A stretch of 21,975 bases of DNA from Chara braunii (taxonomy: Eukaryota > Streptophyta > Charophyceae > Charales > Characeae). Made by a program: the position numbers and the translations under genes. The notes beneath the pieces are model-generated. The model was given only the letters and a program-made list of their open reading frames with translations. It was not told the DNA's origin and searched no databases. Location of the stretch: positions 839,210 through 861,184 of the forward strand of contig BFEA01000462.1 in NCBI GenBank assembly GCA_003427395.1, in the 5' to 3' direction. Below, one piece after another: positions 9,591 through 17,655 of the stretch; the stretch's first letter is position 1, and the number at the start of each line of letters is the position of its first letter.

Positions 9591-9617
9591 ACGCCCGAGG
9601 AGTGTCTAACGAGCCCC
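9591..9617 (-). repeat. Right terminal inverted repeat
   Basis: The reverse complement begins GGGGCTCGTTAGACACTCC. It is immediately followed on the plus strand by ATA, matching the ATA before the left end. Confidence 0.85.
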
Positions 9618-9620
9618 ATA

Positions 9621-10660
9621 GGCTCGAGTACGCGCAAAGTCATGACCCTTTCTTTTAGAAAATGGCCAACAGTATACGAAGTGGCATGCTGGCGATGTCC
9701 TACAGCCGTTTCATTGGTCTCACTTTGTTGTGTCGTTGGGGCAAGGTTTGTGTGGCATCAATTCTGTTGAACCTTTTTGCAAATGGTTTTCCAAATTGAT
9801 GGCATTCCTATAGATTTGGCTGAAAATGCTCAGCAGAACCCAGCAGTGGGGAGGTGCTCAGCAGATTCCAGCCGGAAACGAGTAGGGAACAACCGTTTTT
9901 AAAATTTTATTGAACTGTACGGAAATATTGAGATCTCTCTGTGCAACCAAGGAGAGAAGAAAAGGGGGGCCGGAGGAGGTGGGTTATGAGTAAGTTCCCC
10001 CTACCACTGTTCGCTTTTCCCAATTCACCCATCTCCTCTCTGCTTATTTCCCAACCTCTTGAGGGTGTGTCTGCATCCCCGATCGGCATCCCACACGACA
10101 TCCTCATGCCATCCCCATGGCAGTCGCATGGTGTCCAGATATTGTCGTCTCCACCAGACATGCATCATGTATTGTTCTCTCAGCCAGTTTTCCACATCTA
10201 GCTGTCTTCACCTGTTGTCCTTGCCTCCAGGATTGTTTTTTTCTTTTTTTTCCCGTCTGCTAACAGACGGCATGCAATGCTGGCAAGTTAACTGATCGGC
10301 GTATAGAGAGATGTGGGCGTTCTTGCCTCCAGGATTTTTTTTATTTTCTTTTTCGCCTTTGAACAGGTCCTTATGGTCCTGGGCCCCTACCCATTCGTTT
10401 TACAAATTTCAATGATGTTAAAGATTCTTAACTTCTTAAGTACTTTCATCATCCATCATCTCACTTACACACTTGATTGAAATGAGATCACGCTTGATTG
10501 CGACTCCACAGAACGTCGGAATTAAACAAGCTCTCCCAAAATAGTTGATGAAACCAGAAAAAGGTGACGTAGAATTGAGTGCCGCGCCTCCCTGAGCAAT
10601 ATGTGACAATCGGTTCAGGAAACTGTCCAGTGAACTGCAGGTTCTCACTCGCTATGGCTG

Positions 10661-10664
<4 letters not shown>
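9621..10664. other. Non-coding stretch with short direct repeats
   Basis: No gene recognised. A direct repeat of CTTGCCTCCAGGATT followed by a T-rich run occurs near 10218 and 10323. Short GCTCAGCAGA repeats lie near 9828 and 9857. Open frames here are short, overlap on both strands and match nothing I know. If the exon at 11070 belongs to an active gene, this could be intron. Confidence 0.5.

Positions 10665-10753
<89 letters not shown>
10665..10753. repeat. (CT)n microsatellite, 89 bp
   Basis: Uninterrupted CT dinucleotides. Long Ser-Leu or Arg-Glu frames across it are artefacts of the repeat. Confidence 0.98.
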
Positions 10754-10756
<3 letters not shown>

Positions 10757-10875
10757 CCCCCCCAAAAGCATTGCCAGAGGTAGTATGCATCCAGTCTCAC
10801 CAAACAGCAAAAATATGACGAATGATTTCTGAATGAGGGTGTTGTGCTACTGTGGATGTCTGAAGCTGGTTGCTG

Positions 10876-10972
10876 TGGCAGAATGGTACACACAGACATG
10901 TTTAAACTCGTCATTGTGGCCGAATGCACATATAGTCGTTAACAAACAGGTCACGAGTTCAATCCTGGCAGA
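10876..10972 (+). repeat. tRNA-like sequence (possible SINE fragment)
   Basis: Two A-box-like motifs (TGGCAGAATGG at 10876 and TGGCCGAATG at 10917) precede a B-box-like GAGTTCAATCC (10955-10965). The second A-box lies at a normal tRNA distance from the B-box. The tail CTGGCAGAATCAGA resembles the sequence after the tRNA-like element at 7722. No full cloverleaf is visible. Confidence 0.35.
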
Positions 10973-11059
10973 ATCAGATGATGAAGTTCGGGGCTACCCG
11001 CTTCCGAGAAAAAGAAATGAATCTGATCTATCTTGCATATATTCATTCATTGCCATTGC

Positions 11060-11069
11060 GTGTTTGCAG
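11060..11069 (+). promoter_or_regulatory. Predicted 3' splice site
   Basis: GTGTTTGCAG precedes the first codon of conserved UBLCP1-like sequence. The open frame continues upstream, but similarity to the family begins at this AG, which is the reason for placing the exon start here. Confidence 0.6.
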
Positions 11070-11294
11070 CATTACCATAAAGGGAACACCATCATGATCG
11101 ACGATCGGGCGAAAAACTTTGTGCTGAACCCGGAAAACGGTTTGGTGATTCGTCCATTCAGAAAGTCGCATCAGGAGCGGAGCAAGGACAGAGAGTTAGT
11201 TGCTCTCAGAAAGTACCTCCTCGCCATCAGCAAACTGGAAGACTTAAGCAAGTTGGGTCACAGAAGATGGAAGGAGTACTTGGATTGCATTTGA
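11070..11294 (+). CDS. Terminal exon of a UBLCP1-like CTD phosphatase
   Basis: A 3' splice site (GTGTTTGCAG, ending 11069) opens an exon of 74 codons plus a TGA (11292-11294). It reads HYHKGNTIMIDDRAKNF, NPENGLVIRPF, then ELVALRKYLLAISKLEDLSK and HRRWKEYL. This matches from memory the C-terminal end of ubiquitin-like-domain CTD phosphatase 1, a nuclear HAD/FCP1-type enzyme reported to dephosphorylate proteasome and RNA polymerase II CTD substrates. The Asp-Asp pair in MIDDRAKNF is HAD motif IV, which binds Mg2+. The catalytic DxDxT motif and ubiquitin-like domain must lie in upstream exons, which I do not see in this window. The frame is intact, unlike neighbouring transposons. It could be a real last exon after a very long intron, or a stranded fragment. 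The last 26 codons plus UTR are duplicated just downstream. Confidence 0.75.
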   Translation, partial: HYHKGNTIMIDDRAKNFVLNPENGLVIRPFRKSHQERSKDRELVALRKYLLAISKLEDLSKLGHRRWKEYLDCI

Positions 11295-11432
11295 ACGAAT
11301 CCACAGGCCGACGATTGATCAATGCCTCCTCGCCATCAGCAAACTGGAAGACTTAAGCAAGTCGGATCACAGAAGATGGAAGGCGTACTTGGATGGCATT
11401 TGAACGATCCACAGGCCGGCGATTGATCGATG
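11216..11432 (+). repeat. 109-bp tandem duplication of the exon's 3' end
   Basis: 11216-11324 and 11325-11432 are about 92% identical. The second copy is one base shorter (GAACGATCC for GAACGAATCC). It still encodes LLAISKLEDLSKSDHRRWKA and the rest of the C-terminus with the stop, but lies after the stop of copy 1. It is therefore UTR or pseudo-exon unless used by alternative splicing. Confidence 0.92.
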
Positions 11433-11551
11433 AATGGATCGATGAATTGGTAGGTGAACTTGGTTACGGCACATGAGTACGTATTACGCTATTTTTCCGA
11501 TTGATACGCAGTCTCTGACAGACTATGGTTGTACAGTGTCCATACAACGGC

Positions 11552-11661
11552 CTACCGTCTTCACCTGAATAGAACGTACGGTCACTTTGCCTGTATTCAG
11601 GACAACTTCAGTCTAGGTAGAGCAATACTAACCGTACGGTCTATTCGGCAGAAGACGGTAG
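11552..11661. repeat. Imperfect inverted repeat (foldback), 31-bp arms
   Basis: Arms 11552-11582 and 11631-11661 match at 27 of 31 positions in inverted orientation around a 48-base loop. The right arm opens with the self-palindrome ACCGTACGGT. It may be a decayed MITE or a hairpin-RNA precursor. Confidence 0.85.
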
Positions 11662-11734
11662 TGCGGAAACCACAGTATTGATGAGCTTGCAGCAAACATA
11701 CCGAAAATTCTTTTATTGGCCTGGCAGCGCAGCT

Positions 11735-11797
11735 GACGAGCAGGAAAAGGGATTTGAGCCCTCAGCCTACAGATCAGAAGATTGATCGATTAACCAT
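11735..11797 (-). repeat. tRNA-like sequence, minus strand
   Basis: On the minus strand an A-box half (TGGTTAATCG) is followed by a perfect 5-bp anticodon-like stem (GATCA/TGATC, 6-base loop) and a B-box GGGCTCAAATCCC (11749-11761). The acceptor stem is not preserved. It is probably a SINE or tRNA pseudogene. Confidence 0.45.
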
Positions 11798-12029
11798 TTT
11801 ATTTTATTTTTGTTGGTATCACAAGTATGATAATGTGTGCGAGATTGGTGTCTGTTTGCGGATTTTTTTTTATTTGTCCATGTTGGTTCGGTCTGTAATT
11901 CCTGCAATTCAACCCTGAGTGCAAGGACAAGTGGCCAACTTCTGAAACTTTAGGGCTACTGCCGAAATTAGGTAGGTAGGGATGTAGACATTAACTTGTT
12001 GCAATTTGAGGTGGTTTTAGACCCATGGT

Positions 12030-12300
12030 TCAGGAGGGCCATAGGCCCTAAGTGGCCGTACTCTTAACCCTTGTATATTACAGCTTAGTAGAGGTTGGGA
12101 CAGCGTAGTACTCCAGCTACCCACACAAGAATGATGGCTACCGGGACCAGGTAGAGTCTCAGGCCCATGGTTTAGGGGCTCAGGCTCATTGGTTCAGGCC
12201 CATTGGTTCAGGCCCTACCAGTAGCCATTGTATATAACAGCTTAGTAGGGCTTGGGAACAGCTCAGTACTGCTGCTACCACACAGGAGCCATGGCTACTG
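12030..12300. repeat. Diverged tandem duplication, about 157-bp period
   Basis: TTGTATATTACAGCTTAGTA near 12071 recurs as TTGTATATAACAGCTTAGTA at 12228. Similarity continues for about 75 bp (GGACAGCGTAGTACT / GAACAGCTCAGTACT, CCACACA, ATGGCTAC). Between them CAGGCCCATTGGTT-like units occur three times (about 12161-12215). Confidence 0.8.
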
Positions 12301-13580
12301 GGCAGATATAGTCGGGGCCAGGTACGCAAAGTGGAGAGCAATGAAAATCACCCCGATGCGGTAGCCAAGGGGACTGTTGTAACTTGGCTTTCATTTTGCT
12401 GTATAGCATGGACGTGGTCATCATTTGGCTGCGTGTTGCTTGTGAGGGAGGACGAATTGCGCCCGCCTGGCGATTGAGGCTGTTGATCGCCTCTGTGTTA
12501 GGCTGCCGGATGCAACATTGAAGGAGGAGGAGGATGCCAGCTGGACGCTTTACAACACAGCTGGAAGGTTCCCAGACCCTCGGGTGAGGTCTGACTAGGG
12601 GAAGATTCTGACCGTTGATCTTGGTTATCAATGGCCGTTGAGAAAATCCAGCCACAGGTGTTCATCGTCGTTGAGGCCACAGTCCGCCTCCGTAGTGATG
12701 CCTGGGTGATGCTTCGATGTCATCTGGACGCTAATAACTTGAACGACATGCTGCAAATGCTGATATAGGCCGTGTGACAGGATGATGCGAACTTCCTCCG
12801 TGATGATCGGAGTTTCAAGCGTGGTTTGATCTTCACCCTGTTTTGATGTTGTTGTTGTTTTCAGAGTTTCTTCAACGAATGAATACCGGATGGAGAGCAT
12901 TGGCAAGTAGAGTGCAGAGCATTGGGGGCTTTTGACCTAGTGGTTGCAGATTCAAATCCTGCTGTACGCATAAGGATACATCCGAAACACAAATTTCATT
13001 CCGGTGTCCGAGTTTTGTGTTGGAGTTCGGTGGCGAGAAGGACTATGGTAGTGGTGAACTATTTCAATTCTGCCCCCCAGTTCGAATTTGATTTGCATCG
13101 TAGACTTCAAACTACTGTTTTTTTTTCGTTCTTTGTTTTTGGATCAGTTCTCGATTTGCACGTGTCATCCTTGGTATGAGTGAGTTCTGACTTTTTCTGA
13201 GTCAAGTTCACTGAACCATTGGAACTTGGAAGAGAATTGCAGTTGGAGCTTGAGTTTGGTCTTGGTTTTGCATTAGCGGCTTACCTTCTGCATCCATTGG
13301 ATACCCCTCTACTTGTACTACGTAAGGCTCACAACACTCAAGTTGGTTTTCTGAGCTTTCTGCCCTCTGTACGTTTTGCTGCATTCCAGACCCCTCTTAC
13401 ATGGCAGCACCTCGGGACCCTCTTTGAGGCCTGCTTGCTGCCGTCCCTGGTGACATTCCTCCCGGCTTGGGTCTCTCGCCTCGCTTATGCATGAGTGGCT
13501 GAACCTTGGGCAGTGATCTGCAAGCTACCCTGAGATGTATGGGGTTCCCCGCGGAATGTTTTCCTATTTTCCGCACTAAG
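12301..13580. other. Unassigned stretch, no supported gene
   Basis: Several open frames of 60-126 codons overlap on both strands, for example minus-strand frames at 12275-12655 and 12628-12906. None shows a motif or family I recognise. A T-run lies at 13118-13125. The sequence is not obviously transposon-derived and could be intergenic or intronic. Confidence 0.5.
12925..12975 (+). repeat. Truncated tRNA-like sequence
   Basis: A TGACCTAGTGGTT A-box-like motif is only about 16 bases before a B-box-like GATTCAAATCC (12949-12959). The anticodon region of a tRNA-derived sequence would therefore have been deleted. Weak. Confidence 0.25.
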
Positions 13581-13760
13581 GGCCGGGTTTCGGAGCAGTA
13601 TAGGCAGGTTGGTGGTGATTGGGCTTTGCTAGAGGAATGTCTTTCCCCCTTCATTTTCGTGCTGACTCCAGCAAGTAGGTTCGGAGTTCAAGTGCCCAGA
13701 CAAAAGGCCGGGTGTCAGATCGGTCTAGGTAGTTGGGTGGTGATTGGGCTTTTTGCTGGG
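13581..13760. repeat. Imperfect direct repeat, 125-bp offset
   Basis: GGCCGGGTTTCGGAGCAGTA (13581) and GGCCGGGTGTCAGATCGGTC (13706) start two related blocks of about 45 bases. Both continue through TAGG, GTT and GGTGGTGATTGGGCTTT. Function unknown. Confidence 0.75.
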
Positions 13761-14418
13761 AGGAAGGTAGTTGTCCTGGATGTCCTCACCTGTCAGTCCG
13801 TGCGGTGTGGGCGGGGCAAGGGATGCACTTTTTCTTCGGAACCCAAGAGATGGAAGAGCCTGTGTTGCATGCCCGAAGACAATCAGATGGGCATGGCGCA
13901 GAACCCGAGAACCGACCAAGGAGGAGCAAAATACAATGCAGCAGAAGACTGAGACACGGATCTGAACCAAAAACGACTCAGACTGACTGCAACTCACTCA
14001 TCATCATCAAGCAGGATGAGGAGGCATGGCGATCTCATTGTCTCCAGGCATGCAACATGGGCTCTTCCTGCCTTTATTGCCTACAAGTGGACCCACCGCA
14101 GCGAAGCTGCGGCGCAGAAGAGGGGGTTGAGATGAAGAGGAGAGGGAGAGAGATCAAGGAGATGTTTGCGGAGTGCACTGCATTCAATTGGGAGGGCAGG
14201 AAGGGGAAGAGGGAAGAGATGGAAAGGAAACGCGGGAAAAAAAAGCGGGAAGAATTGCAGGGGCAGCGAAGGAAGTTTCGCCTGTCTCATGTACAGAGGT
14301 TGTTGTTAGAGAAAAAGAGGAGGAGGTTCCGTCTGTTGTATGTACAGAGTGCATTGTTTGTCTTTGTCTTTGCGGCTTTCTCTTTTTCTCTCTGTCTCTC
14401 TTTTTCTCTTTTTCTCTT

Positions 14419-14420
<2 letters not shown>
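13761..14420. other. Unassigned purine-rich stretch
   Basis: GA-rich from about 14110 to 14330, grading into CTTT/TCTC-rich sequence near 14360-14420 beside the microsatellite. A 281-codon frame crosses it but ends in repeat-derived Ser-Leu and has no recognisable domain. Confidence 0.5.

Positions 14421-14479
<59 letters not shown>
14421..14479. repeat. (TC)n microsatellite
   Basis: Near-pure TC dinucleotides, flanked on the left by imperfect TTTCTC repeats from about 14380. Confidence 0.97.
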
Positions 14480-14483
<4 letters not shown>

Positions 14484-14651
14484 TTCTATCTCTGTTGAGT
14501 GCCATCAAACGTGGGCGATATCTTCTATTGCTCCCAGGGAGGAGTCACGGAGTAACGAATGTGTCATTCCTTTTGTGACATACCAATTCTCTGTTCGGAT
14601 ACACAGTATCTGAATTAGTTAGAGCAGGCCTGCATACTTGATGACTGGGAG

Positions 14652-14653
<2 letters not shown>

Positions 14654-14748
<95 letters not shown>

Positions 14749-14749
14749 N

Positions 14750-14835
<86 letters not shown>
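14654..14835. repeat. (CT)n microsatellite with an ambiguous base
   Basis: About 180 bp of CT, interrupted by one TA (about 14687) and an N at 14749 where the dinucleotide phase shifts. The N suggests the true array length was not resolved in the assembly. Confidence 0.98.
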
Positions 14836-14839
<4 letters not shown>

Positions 14840-14978
14840 ACACAGACACCTTGTTTGTTGTAGTTCTCTTGCTTTCATTGTGTGCTGTCGTCGTAGTGCC
14901 GCTTCCTCTTCTCTTGTGTTCTTGTCAGGTCCTTCAATTGGGAGATGGTGTGGTGCTTGAAGTCATGGTCTTCGGAAG

Positions 14979-16041
14979 TTATGATCGTCTGGCCCAGTCT
15001 TCAGCTTCCAACAAATGAAGAGCTTGTTGTACAACAGTGTGGCAATAGGTAGGGTATGGCGGCTCAGCAGGTCTGTCACCTTCGTAATAGATTTTGATGA
15101 GTTCGTCCACATATTGCCAAGTGTGTCGTGTTGAGTGAATAGTATGCAGAGCTTAGGTGTGACGGTTGGCGAGTATGCCGTAGACTTGAGCAACTGCCCG
15201 GGTTGTGCCAAAATGTCTGAGTGGATGCCACCACTCTCCTGATGTGAAGAGGGTAGGATGCGCAGCTTGAGGCTGTTGTGTAAGAAGAGTTTTATGGAAG
15301 GCAATGTGATTGATAGCATCAACTATGCGGTCGTTTTTTAATTTTGCGAAGCCAAAAGCTGTGCCATGAGTATGGACAAAGGAATTGTGAAGGAGACGGT
15401 GCAAGAACTCTTTCATGCGATTGCAGTGGGATGGTTCGCTGGAGGTGGTTTGCCAGCTTCATGTTCACGCCACTGTGCATATGTTTCAAAGAAAGAGAAG
15501 ATGAAAGGTGAGCATAGAGCATGATCTGTGAGGAGGAAATCCTCCCATAAAGTCTGTCGAATGACATCATTGATATTGTCTGCTGTTAATATGTCTTTCC
15601 ATGCAGTCCATTCAGTGGGGTCATCCGGCGATGGAATGGTTTCACTGTTAAGAAGTGATGGTTGTGGAGAAGATGACGGAGATTGTGGGAGCTGTTGAAA
15701 ATCAAAGGAAGGAAGGGTAGCAGTTTCCATGGTAGTAGTTGCAAATTGTGAAGAGATGTGCGAAGGAAAGGCAGTTGTTGATGAAGGGAGGGTGCCAGTC
15801 ATAGTCGTAGCAGCAGCTGATTGTATGTGAAGTTGTGAAAGTATGGCAGTTGTTACAGCAGTAGCGATTGGTTGTGTGTGAAGTTGTGGAGAGACTTGTG
15901 AAGGAGCGGTAGGTGTTGATGCAGCGGGAGATGCTGAGGAGGTTTGTCGAAGGGCGGCAGCTCCTGATGCAGGCATGTCATCTTGCGATTTTTGTCGTTT
16001 GTGAGATTCCGATTGAAGAGCACCATGAGTTTGGTGCGAGC
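14979..16041 (-). pseudogene. Unclassified protein downstream of Helitron helicase
   Basis: The first part (15976-15413, possibly from a CAG/G splice-like site at 16042-16044) has a KRQK-type basic patch and a long Ser/Thr/Pro/Gln-rich region. A denser domain follows: PTEWTAWKDILTADNINDVI, then FIFSFFETYAQWREHEAG. The second part, in another frame from 15416 (start/stop overlap ATGA), reads MKEFLHRLLHNSFVHTHGTA and SGEWWHPLRHFGTTRAVAQV. After a TAA at 15153-15155 it continues in frame as TWQYVDELIKIYYEGDRPAE to a stop at 14979-14981. I do not recognise the family. Its place, orientation and similar decay next to the helicase suggest an element-encoded accessory protein or a captured gene, about 330 residues if the breaks are ignored. 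Confidence 0.5.
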
Positions 16042-16247
16042 CTGCGAAAACAGCGGTGGAGAAGATAGCACATGTCAGAAAAGAAGGGGAACAGTTTGGA
16101 GAGAGTAATGCACCTGGTGAAATGGTATTCTTGCAAGTCTTCGGTTATTGATGTTCTGCTGCTGCGTGACATTGCACGGTACAGAGGCTGATAGAGAGAG
16201 CGAGAAAGGGAGAGAGGTAGATTTGGTGGCAGGGTAAAGAAGAGTAA
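16042..16247 (-). other. Spacer between helicase end and downstream protein
   Basis: Minus strand: C/T-rich sequence after the helicase stop, ending in TTTTCGCAG at 16042-16050, a plausible 3' splice site for the downstream frame. No Helitron hairpin and CTRR terminus was identified here. Confidence 0.4.
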
Positions 16248-17655
16248 TTATCGTGCGAGTATTTCTCGGTAGACAATGTTCATTGTCTGATTCACAGTCA
16301 AGGGAAGTGCGAAGCGAATGTGAGCAGGATCGCCGACACGCGAAGCAGCAACATAGAGTTGGCCGTGGGTGAAGACGGGTTGAAGGAGATCTACACCAGC
16401 ATGTGTCATCGATTGACCTTGCGATTTGTTGATTGTTATCACAAATGCAGGTCAGATGGGAAATTGTCTTCGTTGCCATGGAAATGGTGATGTTTCATCG
16501 ATGACGGTGAGCAGTATACGTGGGAGAAGGACAGAGTGGAGTGCATGGAGTGTGTGGACGTGAAGGAGACAACCATTTATGACAGACTCAATAATAAGAC
16601 GTGTGTCATTGCAAAGCGCGTTCCTCATGGTGATGTTGCGAAGAAGAACGACGGGTGCATGTTGTTTTATGTGAAGAATGTGAGGCGGCAAAGAAGGGAA
16701 ATCAAGAGTCTTGAGAGTGTCAATGGGAACGTCCGGATACTTTTGGTTGTTGCGAAGAGCATCAGCACTGAGACATGTGAATGGGCATCCAGGGAACTGA
16801 TGAAGTATAAAAGTGTTGAGGTTAGCAACAGATCTGTTTTTTGGAGAAAGTATAAGGCGTTCGCTGAGCCATTCCGGAGATTGATGATTGGTTTGCAAAT
16901 TGGGATATGCCCAGTCAATGAGTTTCGGTGTCCCTCCATGAAGGCAGAGGTGGTCTGGCAAATCAGTTGTGTTTGCAGGTGTGCGGGGCGGTTGTGGTAG
17001 TGTTCCATTTCCAAGCTCAAGCAACCATTGTGCATAGGCTCGAGCGGTGGGAGTGTTGCAGCGGCTGAGAATTCTCATATTTTTTGTGAGGTGCATGGTG
17101 TCGAAGTGATGCCAGAGATTTGAGGATTTGATGCAGGCAGCTATTGTTTGTGCGCGGGTCCCGTTTGTAACGACAGGAAGTATCTGTCTGTAATCTCCAT
17201 CGAAGATTGTAGGTTTTCCTCCGCAAGGGGTGTTCGGTACGCAGAGGTCTTGTAATGTTCAATCTAGTGCGTCGACATGGTATTTGTGAATCATTGGGGT
17301 TTTGTCCCAGACGATAAGCACAGTTGTTTGAATGAGTTATGCAAGAGCGCTTTGTTTAGGAACGTCGAGTGTAGAAATGTCAATGTGTGTGAGCGGTGTT
17401 TTGAAGCGAGAGTGGAAAGTGTGTCTGCCATCTAGAAGTGTTGCAGCGATTCCACTGGACGCAACAGCAAGAGCAACAGCACCTCAAATTCGCACGTGTG
17501 CAAGAATTGTATTTAAAAAGAAATGTTTTTTCGGTCCCTGCGGGCGCGTCAATAAATAGACAGAGTGGTTCATTGTTTGCAAGTGCAGTGATAACACGGT
17601 CAAAAACTGCAAATTATGAAGGTCTCAAGAGTGGTAGATTTGTGTCAAGTGTCTA
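16248..17655 (-). pseudogene. Helitron PIF1-type helicase domain, decayed
   Basis: In order on the minus strand: RVITALANNEP, Walker A region LFIDAPAGTEKTFL (about 17535-17580), VALAVASSGIAATLL, Walker B region LIVWDKTPM, GDYRQILPVVTNGTR (shifted frame), HLTKNMR (about 17070-17095), then APVVLLRNITM, VITINKSQGQSMTHAG and LYVAASRV. The stop is at 16248-16250. The fold belongs to the SF1B helicases fused to Helitron Rep, which unwind DNA during rolling-circle transposition. The P-loop has Ala and Glu where Gly is expected (usually GPAGTGKT), and Walker B has DK for DE. A TGA at 16452-16454 replaces the Arg usual before PAF. At least two frame changes lie between 17515 and 17100. Clearly inactive. 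Confidence 0.9.

Larger units (their letters stand above)
8008..9617. mobile_element. Non-autonomous TIR DNA transposon, 1,610 bp
   Basis: Both ends are terminal inverted repeats beginning GGGGCTCGTTAGACACTCC (left 8008-8035, right 9591-9617 on the opposite strand). The first 20 bases are identical and similarity continues to about 28. The trinucleotide ATA flanks both ends (8005-8007 and 9618-9620) and may be a 3-bp target duplication. Subterminal inverted sequences include 8029-8043 against 9490-9503 (14 bp perfect) and several CCAAGG palindromes. The interior (about 8130-9430) is GC-rich with overlapping open frames on both strands. None resembles a transposase, so mobilisation in trans is inferred. 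The G-rich terminus and 3-bp duplication resemble PIF/Harbinger elements, but the family is not certain. Confidence 0.8.

Noticed and set aside
10488-10929. Long Ser-Leu or Arg-Glu open frames over the CT tract (also at 14173-14878)
   Set aside because: They are products of the dinucleotide repeat in either frame, with no other domain.
12275-12906. Three overlapping minus-strand open frames of 60-126 codons
   Set aside because: No recognisable motif and no consistent splice signals, so reported only as an unassigned stretch.
13733-14578. 281-codon plus-strand open frame
   Set aside because: It ends in microsatellite-derived Ser-Leu. The remainder is low-complexity Arg/Lys/Glu from GA-rich DNA with no family motif.
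14836-14978. Helitron 3' terminus (hairpin plus CTRR)
   Set aside because: I looked for a stem-loop followed by CTRR on the minus strand and saw no convincing candidate.
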